NCBI RefSeq assembly: GCF_000203915.1
Contig: NC_008390.1
Coordinates: forward strand, 1,364,001 to 1,428,000
From: Burkholderia ambifaria AMMD
GTDB lineage: Bacteria; Pseudomonadota; Gammaproteobacteria; Burkholderiales; Burkholderiaceae
DNA length: 64,000 bases
Direction of reading: 5' to 3'
A program made the translations under genes and the position numbers. Below are positions 46,599-55,947 of the stretch, piece after piece. How positions within the stretch are numbered: the first letter of the stretch is position 1; each line of letters starts with the position of its first letter. Under the pieces are notes generated by a model that made no database searches, was not told where the DNA came from, and saw nothing but the letters and a program-made list of their open reading frames with translations.

Positions 46599-48362
46599 GT
46601 GGTGCGTTTGATGTGTGTCGTTAGGAAGCTGGCTCATGTCCGGTGCTGGAACCGTTGCCGATCGTGTGCCGATCGGTGTCCTTGTCATGGCGCCCACGGC
46701 ACCCACGGCGCCGCGCCGCTGCGGCGCCGCGCACCGTTCGGCGTCGCGCTGGCGGTGAGTGTCGGCGCCGTGCTGTTCGCCGCGCACGCGCACGCACAAG
46801 TGCCGAACGCCGGGCAGGCGATGCGCGATATCGAAACGCCGCGCCCGACCCTTCCTTCCACCGCCGCACCCGCCCTCGACATCCCGAAGTCCGATGACGC
46901 GCAGGCGCCTCTCCCCGATACCGGCCCACGCGTGCACGTGCGGGCGTTCACGCTCGACGGCAACCGCGTGTTCGACAGCGGCACGCTGCTGCCGCTCGTC
47001 GCCGATCTTGCCGGGCGCGACCTGAGCTTCGCCGAGCTGCAGCAGGCGGCCGCCCGAATCACGACCTACTACCGCGAGCGCGGCTATGTGCTCGCGCGTG
47101 CCTATCTGCCGCACCAGGAAATCGACGACGGCGTCGTGCGCATCGACGTGGTCGAAGGTCGCTACGGCAAGATCGAGCTGAACAACCGCTCGCGCGTGCT
47201 CGATGTCGCGGTGCGGCAGCCGCTGGCCGGCATCCGCCCGGACGGCGTCGTGCGCGGCGGCGACCTCGAGCGCAGCCTCGTGCTGCTGGACGATCTCGCC
47301 GGCGTCTCGGCACGCGGCACGCTGCGCCCCGGCGACGCGGCGGGCACGACCGATCTCGTCGTCGATGTCGACAAGGGGCCATTCGCAACCGGGTCGCTCG
47401 AGTTCGACAACTACGGCGATGCCTCCACCGGCCGGTATCGGCTCGGCGGCAGCGTCAACGTCAATTCGCCGTTGCGGCTCGGCGATCAGTTGAGCCTGCG
47501 CGGCCTCGTCAGCAACGAGTGGCAGCGCTACTACCGTGCCGGCTACCAGGTTCCGGTGGGCCCGCTGTCGACTCGGCTCGGCGTCGCGTATTCGGAAATG
47601 CACTACCGGCTTGCCGGCGAGTTCTCGGATCTCGAATACCACGGCCGCGCGAGCGTGCAGAGCGTGTTCGTCGCGCAGCCGCTCGTGCGCGCCCGGCAGA
47701 TGGACCTCACCGCGCAGATCCAGTACGAAAACAAGAATCTGCACGACACCTACGGCATCTTCGATCTCCAGACGGACAAGAACGTCGGCCTGTGGAGCTT
47801 CAGCCTGAGCGGCAGCAGTGAGGACCGCTGGTTCGGCGGCGGCCGCAACGGCGTGTCGGTGACGTTCGGCGCCGGCCGGCTGCGCAGCAACGATCCGATC
47901 GGCATGAATACCCTCGCGAAGACGATCGGCTCGTTCTCGAAGCTGAACGTCAGCGCGCTGCGCGTCCAGTCGCTCGGTCGGCGCTTCCAGTTCTATGCAC
48001 AGTTCAACGCGCAGCTCGCGTCGCGCAACCTCGATTCGTCCGAGAAATTCAGCCTGGGCGGCCCGTACGGCGTGCGTGCATACGGGTTCAGCGCCGGCAG
48101 CGGCGACCAGGGCTGGCAGGCGAGCGCGGAGCTGCGCTATCGCGCCGCGCCGGGGCTGCAGCTCAGCACGTTCATCGACACGGGGCGGGTGCAGCTCAAC
48201 GGTCACGCTGGCCGCGGCATGGGCACTCGGTTCACCGTTCGCTTCGCCGACGCGTGCGCCGAGCGTCTGGGTTCAGGCCGCTCAGTATTTCTGAGCGAAT
48301 TCTGTAGTACCACCCTCGGCAACGGGGACATAGTGATAAAACAAATGAGGATTCCAAAATGA
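46599..48362 (+). CDS. TpsB outer-membrane transporter (FhaC/ShlB family), C-terminus frameshifted
   Basis: 587 residues as read in one frame. The start is uncertain (GTG 46599 or ATG 46611; the first 45 codons are Cys-rich and atypical). Signal region ends AHAHA-QV. A POTRA domain (HVRAFTLDGNRVF, then YYRERGYVLARAYLP) precedes the barrel, with GPYGVRAYGF, the VRGY-type motif of loop L6. After RVQLNG the frame departs from the family: the correct ending, VTLAAAWALGSPF through VWVQAAQYF and stop at 48294, lies in the +1 frame, and about 25-30 residues seem missing before it. As read, the last 50 residues are out of frame. It would export the adjacent TpsA. Confidence 0.75.
   Translation: MVRLMCVVRKLAHVRCWNRCRSCADRCPCHGAHGTHGAAPLRRRAPFGVALAVSVGAVLFAAHAHAQVPNAGQAMRDIETPRPTLPSTAAPALDIPKSDDAQAPLPDTGPRVHVRAFTLDGNRVFDSGTLLPLVADLAGRDLSFAELQQAAARITTYYRERGYVLARAYLPHQEIDDGVVRIDVVEGRYGKIELNNRSRVLDVAVRQPLAGIRPDGVVRGGDLERSLVLLDDLAGVSARGTLRPGDAAGTTDLVVDVDKGPFATGSLEFDNYGDASTGRYRLGGSVNVNSPLRLGDQLSLRGLVSNEWQRYYRAGYQVPVGPLSTRLGVAYSEMHYRLAGEFSDLEYHGRASVQSVFVAQPLVRARQMDLTAQIQYENKNLHDTYGIFDLQTDKNVGLWSFSLSGSSEDRWFGGGRNGVSVTFGAGRLRSNDPIGMNTLAKTIGSFSKLNVSALRVQSLGRRFQFYAQFNAQLASRNLDSSEKFSLGGPYGVRAYGFSAGSGDQGWQASAELRYRAAPGLQLSTFIDTGRVQLNGHAGRGMGTRFTVRFADACAERLGSGRSVFLSEFCSTTLGNGDIVIKQMRIPK
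48202..48294 (+). pseudogene. Displaced C-terminal end of TpsB in the +1 frame
   Basis: Thirty codons ending TGA at 48294 encode a classic final TpsB beta strand with terminal phenylalanine (VWVQAAQYF), expected to be read continuously with the upstream barrel. The gap from its stop to the tpsA ATG (64 bases, with GAGGA before the ATG) looks like the ancestral gene end. Its separation from the upstream frame implies an out-of-frame deletion or a sequencing error near 48195-48205. Confidence 0.7.
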
Positions 48363-51316
48363 ACAACGCGTATTCGCTGGTATGGAACGACGTGCAGGGC
48401 GGCTGGACCGTGGCAGGGGAAACGGCCCGCCGTCGCGGCAAGCGCTCGGGCGGCAAGCGCGCGATCGCGGTGGCGGCATCGCTGCTGGGGTTGGTGGCGA
48501 CGGGCGCGCACGCGCTGCCGACGGGTGGGGCGATCGTGGGCGGCAAGGGCGACATCGCGACGTCGTCGGACGGCAAGGCGATGTCGGTGAACCAGCACAC
48601 GGACAAGCTGATCACGAACTGGCAGGACTTCAGCATTGCAGGCGGGGAGCGCGTGTCGTTCCATCAGCCGACGGACAAGTCGATCGCGCTGAATCGGGTG
48701 ATCGGGACGAACGGCAGCCAGATCCAGGGTCAGCTGGATGCGAACGGCAAGGTATTTCTGGTGAACCCGAACGGGGTGGTGTTCGGCAAGGGCGCGCAGG
48801 TGAACGTGGGCGGGCTGGTGGCGACGACGCGCAACATCTCGGACGCGGATTTCATGGACGGGAAGTACCGGTTCACGGGCACGTCGAAGAACGCGGTGGT
48901 GAACGAAGGGACAATCACGGCTGCGGAAGGCGGGAGCGTGGCGCTGCTGGGCGCGCAGGTGTCGAACAGCGGGACGATCCAGGCGAAGCTGGGGCGCGTG
49001 GCGCTGGCCGCGGGCAATACGATGACCGTGAATTTCGACGGCAACGGGCTGCTGAACCTGCAGGTTGACGATGGCGCGGTGGACGCGCAGGTGAGCAACG
49101 GCGGCCTGCTGAAAGCGGACGGCGGCGAGGTGCTGATGACGGCGCGCGCGGCAGGTGACCTGCTGGGCGCGGTGGTGAACAACACGGGGACGATCGAGGC
49201 GAAGGGACTGAATTCGCGCAGCGGGAAGATCACGCTGGAAGGCGACCTGGTGAAGGTGGCCGGCAAGCTGGATGCGAGCGGGCAGGAAGCGGACGCATCG
49301 GGTGGGGTGGTGACGACGCGCGGCGAGCGTGTCGAGGTGGCGAACGACGTGCAGGTCGACACGCGCGCGCCGGGCGGTCGCACGGGCACATGGAAGATCG
49401 AAGCCGCGAACGCCGGCGTGGGACTGAACGGCAATTCCAGCGAGTCGGGCAGTGACGCACTCGGCGCGGATACGCTGTCGCGCGCATTGGGCACGACGAA
49501 TGTCGAGCTGGCCAATACGAAGGGCAACCTGACGGTAGATGGCTCGGTGAACTGGGCGAGCGACAACACGCTGACGCTGACGTCGCAGCATGGCGACGTG
49601 GATCTGAAGAAGTCGCTCGACGCGAGCGGCGAGAACGCGGGGCTGACCGTGAACGCGGCGAAGCAGATCCGCGTGCATGACAAGGTGACGCTGACGGGCC
49701 GCAACGCGCACCTGGAACTGAACTCGGGCAGCGGTCACACGCTGACCAACGCCAATGCGGTGGTCACGCTGTCGGGCCAGAACGCGTCGTTCCGCGCGAA
49801 CGGCGAGGACTATACGGTGATCCACGACCTGGCCGGGCTGCGCAACGTGGACGCGAACCTGTCCGGCCGTTACGTGCTGGGCAATGCGATCAAGGGCAGC
49901 GGCCGCTTCCGCAGCATCGGCGGCTCGAACGGGTTCGGCGGCGTATTCGACGGCTTCGGCAACACGGTCAGCGGCTTGACCCTCTACAACGACGCCGATG
50001 CGGACAGCGTAGGCTTGTTCGGGACCAACTGGGGGCGCATTGCCAACCTGAAGCTGCAGGGGGGCACCGTCAACGGCGTGTCGTCGTATGCGTCTGGCCA
50101 GCCGCTCTTCGTGGGCTCGCTGGTCGGTATCAACTTCGGCACCCTCTCGAACGTCGCCGCGCGTGACGTGCTGGTCACGGGCACGGGCAGCGGCACAACG
50201 ATTCTCGGCGGCCTGGTCGGCTGGAACCTGAGCGGCCAGATCGATCGCGCGTCGGTGTCGGGGCGCGTCGAGGGTGACCGCAGCACGATCAAGATTGGCG
50301 GCCTGGTGGGCGAAAACCTGACGGTGTTGCCGCCGGAGGTGGGCGAGGCGACGATCACCAATAGCACGGCCGACGTCCAGGTCGTGGTCAAGGGCATGAC
50401 GCCGGGCCGCTTCGTCGGCGCGGGTGGCCTGGTCGGGCGCAACACCGGCCTGATCGCCGGGTCGTCGAGCGCCGGTTCCGTCCAGGTGGACGGCGAAGGT
50501 GCCGTGGTCGGCGGCCTCGTCGGTATCAACGACGTCAACGGCAAGACCCGCGGCACGATCCGTGCATCGAACTCGTCCAGCGAGGTCAAGGCGGCCGGCA
50601 ACGCGAAGGCGGGCGGTCTGGTCGGCGTCAACAAGGCGCTCGTCGACGCGTCGTCGGCGAGCGGTGCGGTGACGGCCGGCGCCAACAGCCGCGTGGGCGG
50701 CCTGGTCGGCAGCAACGACGATGACGTGCTCGCGTCGAAGGCGTCCGGCAAGGTCACGGCCGGCAACGGCAGCTCGGCCGGCGGCCTGATCGGCGCCAAT
50801 GGCGGGACGGTCAACGGATCCAGCGCGAGCGGTACCGTGACGGTGGTAGGGGCAGGCAACGCCGGCGGCCTGGTCGGTTTCAGCTACGGTCGCAACAGCC
50901 GCGTATCGGGCTCGAGCGCGACGGGCGACGTCTTCGCCGGGTCCGACAGCTCGGTCGGCGGGCTGGTGGGCTTCCTCCAGGACGGCACGGTCGAATCCTC
51001 GTCGGCCAGCGGTTCGGTGAAGGGCGGCGATCGCAGCTACATCGGCGGGCTGGTCGGCACGAACTACTCCGGCACCGTCAGCGGCTCGTCGTCGTCGAGC
51101 ACGGTGAGCGGCGGGAGGTACGCGAAGCTGGGCGGGCTGGTCGGCTTGAACGGGGGCTGGGTGCTGGATTCCACTACGTCGAGCAAGATCGTCACCACGC
51201 CGGGCTACCTTCAGACGTTCGGCGCGCTTGCCGGCGGTAATTCCGGCGTCCTGAAGGGAAACAGTGCAACCGGCGATGCGGCCGGCGTGAAGCCGGTCGG
51301 GATCGCGTATCGCTGA
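48359..51316 (+). CDS. TpsA secreted adhesin with filamentous-haemagglutinin domain and GLUG repeats
   Basis: 985 residues. An extended signal peptide region (NNAYSLVWNDVQGGW) leads to a hydrophobic core ending in AHALP. The TPS domain follows (about residues 50-300) with NPNGVVFGKGAQVNVGGLVA, the NPNG secretion motif. Residues 300-490 are beta-helix-like. From about 590 to 970 there are 11 GGLVG/GGLIG motifs plus two degenerate ones (GLUG repeats) separated by Ser/Thr/Val stretches. GAGGA lies before the ATG. It is short for a filamentous haemagglutinin and has no toxin domain, so an adhesin role is most likely. Confidence 0.88.
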   Translation: MNNAYSLVWNDVQGGWTVAGETARRRGKRSGGKRAIAVAASLLGLVATGAHALPTGGAIVGGKGDIATSSDGKAMSVNQHTDKLITNWQDFSIAGGERVSFHQPTDKSIALNRVIGTNGSQIQGQLDANGKVFLVNPNGVVFGKGAQVNVGGLVATTRNISDADFMDGKYRFTGTSKNAVVNEGTITAAEGGSVALLGAQVSNSGTIQAKLGRVALAAGNTMTVNFDGNGLLNLQVDDGAVDAQVSNGGLLKADGGEVLMTARAAGDLLGAVVNNTGTIEAKGLNSRSGKITLEGDLVKVAGKLDASGQEADASGGVVTTRGERVEVANDVQVDTRAPGGRTGTWKIEAANAGVGLNGNSSESGSDALGADTLSRALGTTNVELANTKGNLTVDGSVNWASDNTLTLTSQHGDVDLKKSLDASGENAGLTVNAAKQIRVHDKVTLTGRNAHLELNSGSGHTLTNANAVVTLSGQNASFRANGEDYTVIHDLAGLRNVDANLSGRYVLGNAIKGSGRFRSIGGSNGFGGVFDGFGNTVSGLTLYNDADADSVGLFGTNWGRIANLKLQGGTVNGVSSYASGQPLFVGSLVGINFGTLSNVAARDVLVTGTGSGTTILGGLVGWNLSGQIDRASVSGRVEGDRSTIKIGGLVGENLTVLPPEVGEATITNSTADVQVVVKGMTPGRFVGAGGLVGRNTGLIAGSSSAGSVQVDGEGAVVGGLVGINDVNGKTRGTIRASNSSSEVKAAGNAKAGGLVGVNKALVDASSASGAVTAGANSRVGGLVGSNDDDVLASKASGKVTAGNGSSAGGLIGANGGTVNGSSASGTVTVVGAGNAGGLVGFSYGRNSRVSGSSATGDVFAGSDSSVGGLVGFLQDGTVESSSASGSVKGGDRSYIGGLVGTNYSGTVSGSSSSSTVSGGRYAKLGGLVGLNGGWVLDSTTSSKIVTTPGYLQTFGALAGGNSGVLKGNSATGDAAGVKPVGIAYR

Positions 51317-51439
51317 TCGTCCGGTCTGCTGAAGTCATGAAGTGATGAACCGCGCACCGTCGCGCTTCGCATGGGCGAAGGGTGACGGTGCGCCACATCC
51401 GTCGTTCCGGACGACGGATCTCTGAAACCCGGTTACATC

Positions 51440-51479
51440 AAATGGCCCGATCGGCATGCACTTGCCGGCCGGGCCATTT
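51440..51479 (+). terminator. Intrinsic terminator between tpsA and the LysR gene
   Basis: AAATGGCCCG (51440-51449) pairs with CGGGCCATTT (51470-51479) across a 20-base loop that can form its own small stem; CTGTTTGT follows. It lies between convergent genes. Confidence 0.65.
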
Positions 51480-51501
51480 CTGTTTGTCCGTGCCGCGGAC
51501 G

Positions 51502-52431
51502 TCAGGCGGGCAGCGCTACGTCGCGACCCGGCGGACTGGCCGGGGCGCCCGCGATCGCTTCGCGAGCCGCCGCCTGCAGCACGTCCCGCAACGCACCGAG
51601 CGCGGCGGACGCGTGGCCGTGCCGCCAGATCAACAAGGTGTCGATTGCGTCGAAAGCCGGAACGGCATGCAACGCCAGGTTCTCGGCCTCCGGCTGCCGG
51701 TCGAGCACCGAGCGCGGCGCCACCGCGACGCCCGCGCCCGCGGCGACGCATGCGACGATCGCATGGTACGAGCCGAGTTCCAGCACCCGCGCCGGCTTGA
51801 CGCCATGCGCCGCATACCATTGTTCGGCATGGCTGCGGTACGTACAGCCGCGTTCGAACGCGATCAGCGTCGGCAGCATCACGTCACGCGGCGAGCGGAC
51901 CGGCGGATGGCCGCGCGGCGTGAGCAGCAGCAGTTCCTCGCGGAACACCTGCACCGTGTCGAACATGTCCGGCAACGCGTCCGGCGCGGGCGGCCGGGCG
52001 ACCAGTGCGGCGTCGATCTCGAACGCGCGGACCTTGTCGATCAGCCAGCCGGTCGTGCCGGTCACGAGTTCGAGCGTGACCTCCGGCCAGGCCTGGTGGT
52101 AGCGGGCGAGCACCGCGGGCAGGCGGCTCGCGGCCGTGCTTTCCATCGCGCCGAGCCGCAGCCGGCCACGCGGCCGGTCCTCGCGCACCGCGTGGCGCGC
52201 CTCGTCGGCGAGCGCGAGCAAGCGTTCCGCATACGGCAGCAGCGTCTCGCCAGCCGGCGTGAGCACCAGCCGGCGGCCATCCCGGACGAACAGCGCCGCG
52301 CCGAGTTCCTCCTCGAGCTGCTTGATGCGCGTCGTCACGTTCGACTGCACGCGATTGAGCTTCGCCGCCGCGCGCGTGACGCCGTTCTCGCGCACGACGG
52401 CCCGGAAAATCGCCAGTGCCGCCAGGTCCAT
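51502..52431 (-). CDS. LysR-type transcriptional regulator
   Basis: 309 residues from the ATG at 52431, preceded by GGAGAG; the longer frame to 52692 overlaps the divergent transporter gene and is rejected. N-terminal helix-turn-helix: FRAVVRENGVTRAAAKLNRV, then QSNVTTRIKQLEEELG. The effector domain ends in an Ala/Pro-rich tail. It is divergent from an MFS transporter gene with 124 bases between starts, the usual layout for a LysR regulator and its exporter target. Confidence 0.9.
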   Translation of the reverse strand: MDLAALAIFRAVVRENGVTRAAAKLNRVQSNVTTRIKQLEEELGAALFVRDGRRLVLTPAGETLLPYAERLLALADEARHAVREDRPRGRLRLGAMESTAASRLPAVLARYHQAWPEVTLELVTGTTGWLIDKVRAFEIDAALVARPPAPDALPDMFDTVQVFREELLLLTPRGHPPVRSPRDVMLPTLIAFERGCTYRSHAEQWYAAHGVKPARVLELGSYHAIVACVAAGAGVAVAPRSVLDRQPEAENLALHAVPAFDAIDTLLIWRHGHASAALGALRDVLQAAAREAIAGAPASPPGRDVALPA

Positions 52432-52555
52432 GATTCTCTCCGGGAGATATGTGGATTCTGAATTATTCATTTTTAGAGAACGTTTGGTCAAGCTACGATA
52501 CAAGCGTTCCGATTTCCGTTCCGGCCGGCGCGCACCGCGCGCGGCCCATGCCGCC

Positions 52556-53782
52556 ATGTCCCGTTCCGATGCGCCGAGTGCCGCCGCCGGCACCCACCTG
52601 TCCGATGACGCCGACCGCCGCGCCCGCGCGACCGCGCTCGCCTGCATGATCGGGCTCGCGGTCGCGCTCGGCGTCGGCCGCTTCGCGTTCACGCCGCTGC
52701 TGCCGTTGATGCTCGCCGACGGCTCGATCGGCCTGAAGGCCGGCAGCTGGCTCGCGTCGGCGAACTACGCGGGCTATTTCGTCGGCGCGGTCAGCTGCGC
52801 TGCGGTGCGGGTCGCGCCCGCGCGGATGGTGCGCTTCGGCCTCGCCGCCACCGTGCTGCTGACCGCCGCGATGGGCGTCGGCCATCTGCTTTCGGCATGG
52901 CTCGTGGTGCGCTTCGTCGCGGGTGTCGTCAGCGCGTGGACGTTCGTGTTCGTGTCGCAATGGGGGCTGCGGCGGCTCACCGAGCTGCACGCGCCCGAGT
53001 GGAGCGGGGTGATCTACGCGGGGCCCGGTGTCGGTATCGTGCTGACGGGGCTGATCGGCGGCGCGCTCGCCGGCCATCGCGCGGCGCCCGGGTGGCTCGG
53101 CTTCGCGGCGCTGTCCGCGGTGCTGTCGGTCGCGATCTGGCGCATATTCGGCACCGCGCCGGGGGCGGCCGCTCCTGCCAGGCATACGACGCCGACCGCG
53201 GCACCCCACGACGCGCGGCGCCATCGGGCCGACGCCGCGTGGCTCGTCGTGCTGTACGGAATGCCGGGCTTCGGCTACATCATCACCGCGACGTTCCTGC
53301 CGGTGATCGCGCGCGCCGCGCTGCCGGCCGGCTCGCCGTGGCCGGACCTGTTCTGGCCGATGTTCGGCGCGGCGCTGATCGTCGGCGCGATCGCCGCCGC
53401 GCGGCTGCCCGGCCATTGGGACAATCGGCTGCTGCTCGCTGCCGGCTGCGCGACGCAGGCGCTCGGGATCGCGGCGGGCATCGTGTGGCCGAACGCGGCC
53501 GGCTTCTCGGTCGGCAGCGCGCTGCTCGGCCTGCCGTTCACCGCGATCACGCTGTTCGCGATGCGCGAGGCGCGGCGGCTGCATGGCGAGCGCGCGGCCG
53601 GGCTGATGGGCTATGCGACCGCGTCGTACGGGGTCGGGCAGATTCTCGGCCCGCTCGTCGCCGCGCCGCTGACCGCGCGTTTCGGGTCGTTCTCGCCGGC
53701 GCTGTGGGTCGCGGCGGGCGCGTTGCTCGTCGGGGCCGCCGGCTTCGCGGCGACCGCCGCGCACGGGCGCGCGCGACCCTGA
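52556..53782 (+). CDS. YbfB/YjiJ family MFS transporter
   Basis: 408 residues from the ATG at 52556, the in-frame start closest to the first helix. Twelve hydrophobic helices; the first carries GLAVALGVGRFAFTPLLPLM, the signature of the YbfB/YjiJ group. The motif GSWLASANYAGYFVGA in helix 2 also fits. Likely an exporter of small organic compounds; substrate unknown. Divergent from a LysR regulator that probably controls it. Confidence 0.87.
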   Translation: MSRSDAPSAAAGTHLSDDADRRARATALACMIGLAVALGVGRFAFTPLLPLMLADGSIGLKAGSWLASANYAGYFVGAVSCAAVRVAPARMVRFGLAATVLLTAAMGVGHLLSAWLVVRFVAGVVSAWTFVFVSQWGLRRLTELHAPEWSGVIYAGPGVGIVLTGLIGGALAGHRAAPGWLGFAALSAVLSVAIWRIFGTAPGAAAPARHTTPTAAPHDARRHRADAAWLVVLYGMPGFGYIITATFLPVIARAALPAGSPWPDLFWPMFGAALIVGAIAAARLPGHWDNRLLLAAGCATQALGIAAGIVWPNAAGFSVGSALLGLPFTAITLFAMREARRLHGERAAGLMGYATASYGVGQILGPLVAAPLTARFGSFSPALWVAAGALLVGAAGFAATAAHGRARP

Positions 53783-53901
53783 CATCATCGGGGCCGGATC
53801 GTCTGCGGCGCGGGCAAACTCGCTAGAATGAAGCCTTTCCCGCGCCGAGCGGGCGTGAGGCGGCCTGCGGGCCGCCGCCGGCGTCCGCCAGATCCTCATC
53901 G

Positions 53902-54438
53902 ATGACCACCGCCGACTACCGTTTTTGCCCGCGCTGCGCGAGCCCGCTCACCGAGCGCGCCGATCCCGAACACGAGGGCGGCCGCGTCCGCCGGGCCTGC
54001 CCGGACGATGCGTGCGGCTACGTGCACTGGAACAACCCGCTGCCGGTGGTGGCCGCGATCGTCGAACTCGACGGCAAGATCCTGCTTGCGCGCAACGCGG
54101 CCTGGCCGGAAGGGATGTTCGCGCTGATCACCGGCTTCCTCGAGAACGGCGAGACGCCCGAGGACGGCATCGCGCGCGAGGTGTTCGAGGAAACCGCGCT
54201 GAAGGCCGAGCAGGTCACGCTCGTCGGCGTCTATGAATTCATCCGCAAGAACGAGCTGATCATCGCGTACCACGTGCGCGCATCGGGCACCGTCGCGCTG
54301 TCGCCGGAACTGCTCGAATACCGGCTCGTCGATCCGCCGCTGCTGCGCCCGTGGCGCGCCGGCACCGGCTACGCGCTGGCCGACTGGATGCGCGCGCGCG
54401 GCCTCGATTTCGAATTCGTCGATCGAGCGGGGCAGTGA
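53902..54438 (+). CDS. NUDIX hydrolase with N-terminal zinc ribbon
   Basis: 178 residues. A zinc ribbon (FCPRCASPL, then RRACPDDACGY) precedes the NUDIX domain with GFLENGETPEDGIAREVFEE, an intact metal-binding box. The layout recalls NudC-type NADH/dinucleotide pyrophosphatases but lacks the NudC SQPWPFPxS segment, so another NUDIX substrate is possible. A TAGAAT -10-like box lies at 53824-53829. A thioesterase gene follows 119 bases later. Confidence 0.87.
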   Translation: MTTADYRFCPRCASPLTERADPEHEGGRVRRACPDDACGYVHWNNPLPVVAAIVELDGKILLARNAAWPEGMFALITGFLENGETPEDGIAREVFEETALKAEQVTLVGVYEFIRKNELIIAYHVRASGTVALSPELLEYRLVDPPLLRPWRAGTGYALADWMRARGLDFEFVDRAGQ

Positions 54439-54557
54439 CGGCCCGCGCCGCTTCCGACATTTCATCCGTCGCGCCGCGCACGCTCGCGTCGCGGCACCTC
54501 GCCGCTCACCGGCGTGCCGTCCCGCGCGGCGTCCCACTCGTCCTGACCGCCATCGCC

Positions 54558-54995
54558 ATGTCCGACAAGCCGCAGCCGCGTCCACGCGACGCCTATCGCC
54601 ACTTCCTGCCGATCACGACCCGCTGGATGGACAACGACGTCTACGGGCACGTGAACAACGTCGTCTACTACAGCTACTTCGACACCGTCGTGAACGAATA
54701 CCTGATCCGCTCGGGCGTGCTCGACGTCGAGCACGGGCAGACGATCGGGCTCGTGGTCGACACGCAATGCAACTACTTCGCGCCGCTCGTGTTTCCGCAG
54801 TCGGTCGATGCGGGGCTGCGCGTCGCGAAGCTCGGTACGTCGAGCGTGCGCTACGAGATCGGGCTGTTCGCGGCAGGGGAATCCTCGCCGGCGGCGCAGG
54901 GGCATTTCGTGCACGTGTACGTCGATCGCGGCACGCGCCGCCCGGTGCCGCTGCCGGACGCGCTGCGCGCGGCGCTCGAACCGCTCGCCGGCTGA
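54558..54995 (+). CDS. Hotdog-fold acyl-CoA thioesterase
   Basis: 145 residues from the ATG at 54558; the frame is open upstream to a GTG at 54435, but those residues do not match the family. The 4HBT catalytic segment RWMDNDVYGHVNNVVYYSYFDT is present with the catalytic Asp. It hydrolyses a short- or medium-chain acyl-CoA or 4-hydroxybenzoyl-CoA-like substrate in the cytoplasm. Its stop is ten bases before the ABC permease start, so it may be co-transcribed with the transporter. Confidence 0.85.
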   Translation: MSDKPQPRPRDAYRHFLPITTRWMDNDVYGHVNNVVYYSYFDTVVNEYLIRSGVLDVEHGQTIGLVVDTQCNYFAPLVFPQSVDAGLRVAKLGTSSVRYEIGLFAAGESSPAAQGHFVHVYVDRGTRRPVPLPDALRAALEPLAG

Positions 54996-55005
54996 CAGGC
55001 GCGCG

Positions 55006-55947
55006 GTGCTGCACGCGTTCGCGCTCCAGGCGTTCAACGGCCTCAGCTACGGGTTGCTGCTGTTCATGCTGTCGGCCGGCCTGACGCTGATCTTCAGCGT
55101 GCAGGGCGTGCTCAACTTCGCGCATGCGAGCTTCTACATGCTTGGCGCGTACGTCGGCTACAGCATCGCGGCCGGTGCGGGTTTCTGGCCCGCGCTCGTG
55201 CTCGCGCCGCTCGCCGTCGGCCTGCTGGGCGCCGGCTGCGAGCGCTGGCTGTTGCGCCGCGTGCAGGCGCGCGGCGGCCACACGAGCGAACTGCTGCTGA
55301 CCTTCGGCCTCGCCTACCTGATCGGCGAGGGCGCGAAACTCGTATGGGGCCTCACGCCGCTGCCGGCCCCGGTGCCGCTGTTGTTCGACGGCGCGCCCGT
55401 GACCGCGTTCGGCCTCGCGCTGCCGCGCTACCGGCTCTTCATGATGGCGATGTCCACGGCGATGCTGGTCGCGCTCGGCGTGCTGCTGCGCGCGTCGCGC
55501 ATCGGGCTCGTCGTGCGGGCCGCGCTCACGCACCGCGCGGCCGTCGAGGCGCTCGGCTACGACGTGCCGCGCGTGATGACGGGCCTGTTTGGCGCGGGCA
55601 CCGCGCTCGCGGCGCTGGCCGGCGTGATCGGCGCGCCGCTCGCGGTGATCGAACCGGCGCTGGCCGAGACGGTCGGGTCGGTGGTGTTCGCGGTGGTCGT
55701 GATCGGCGGGCTCGGTTCGCTCGGCGGCGCGTTCGTCGCGTCGCTCGCGGTCGGCTTCGCGCAGACCTTCGCGGCGTCCAGCGACACGTCGCTGCGCGAC
55801 CTCGCGCAATGGGCGGGCGTCGCGCTGCCCGACGGCGTCGCGGCCGTATCGATCGCGCAACTGGCACCGCTGGTGCCGTATCTGCTGCTCGTCGCGGTGC
55901 TGGTCGCCCGTCCGCACGGCTTGTTCGGCGAGCGTGTCGATGGATAG
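55006..55947 (+). CDS. Branched-chain amino acid-type ABC permease (LivH family)
   Basis: 313 residues from a GTG at 55006. About eight membrane helices, with LNFAHASFYMLGAYVGY and GLGSLGGAFVASLAVG, as in LivH. It is the first permease gene of the HMGF set. The next gene begins inside its end. No LivK-type binding protein gene is nearby, so the substrate could be any small organic acid or amide; family name alone does not prove amino acid transport. Confidence 0.87.
   Translation: MLHAFALQAFNGLSYGLLLFMLSAGLTLIFSVQGVLNFAHASFYMLGAYVGYSIAAGAGFWPALVLAPLAVGLLGAGCERWLLRRVQARGGHTSELLLTFGLAYLIGEGAKLVWGLTPLPAPVPLLFDGAPVTAFGLALPRYRLFMMAMSTAMLVALGVLLRASRIGLVVRAALTHRAAVEALGYDVPRVMTGLFGAGTALAALAGVIGAPLAVIEPALAETVGSVVFAVVVIGGLGSLGGAFVASLAVGFAQTFAASSDTSLRDLAQWAGVALPDGVAAVSIAQLAPLVPYLLLVAVLVARPHGLFGERVDG

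Noticed and set aside
48202..48294. Programmed ribosomal frameshifting in tpsB
   Set aside because: No slippery heptamer or downstream structure is apparent, and the missing strand length argues for a deletion.
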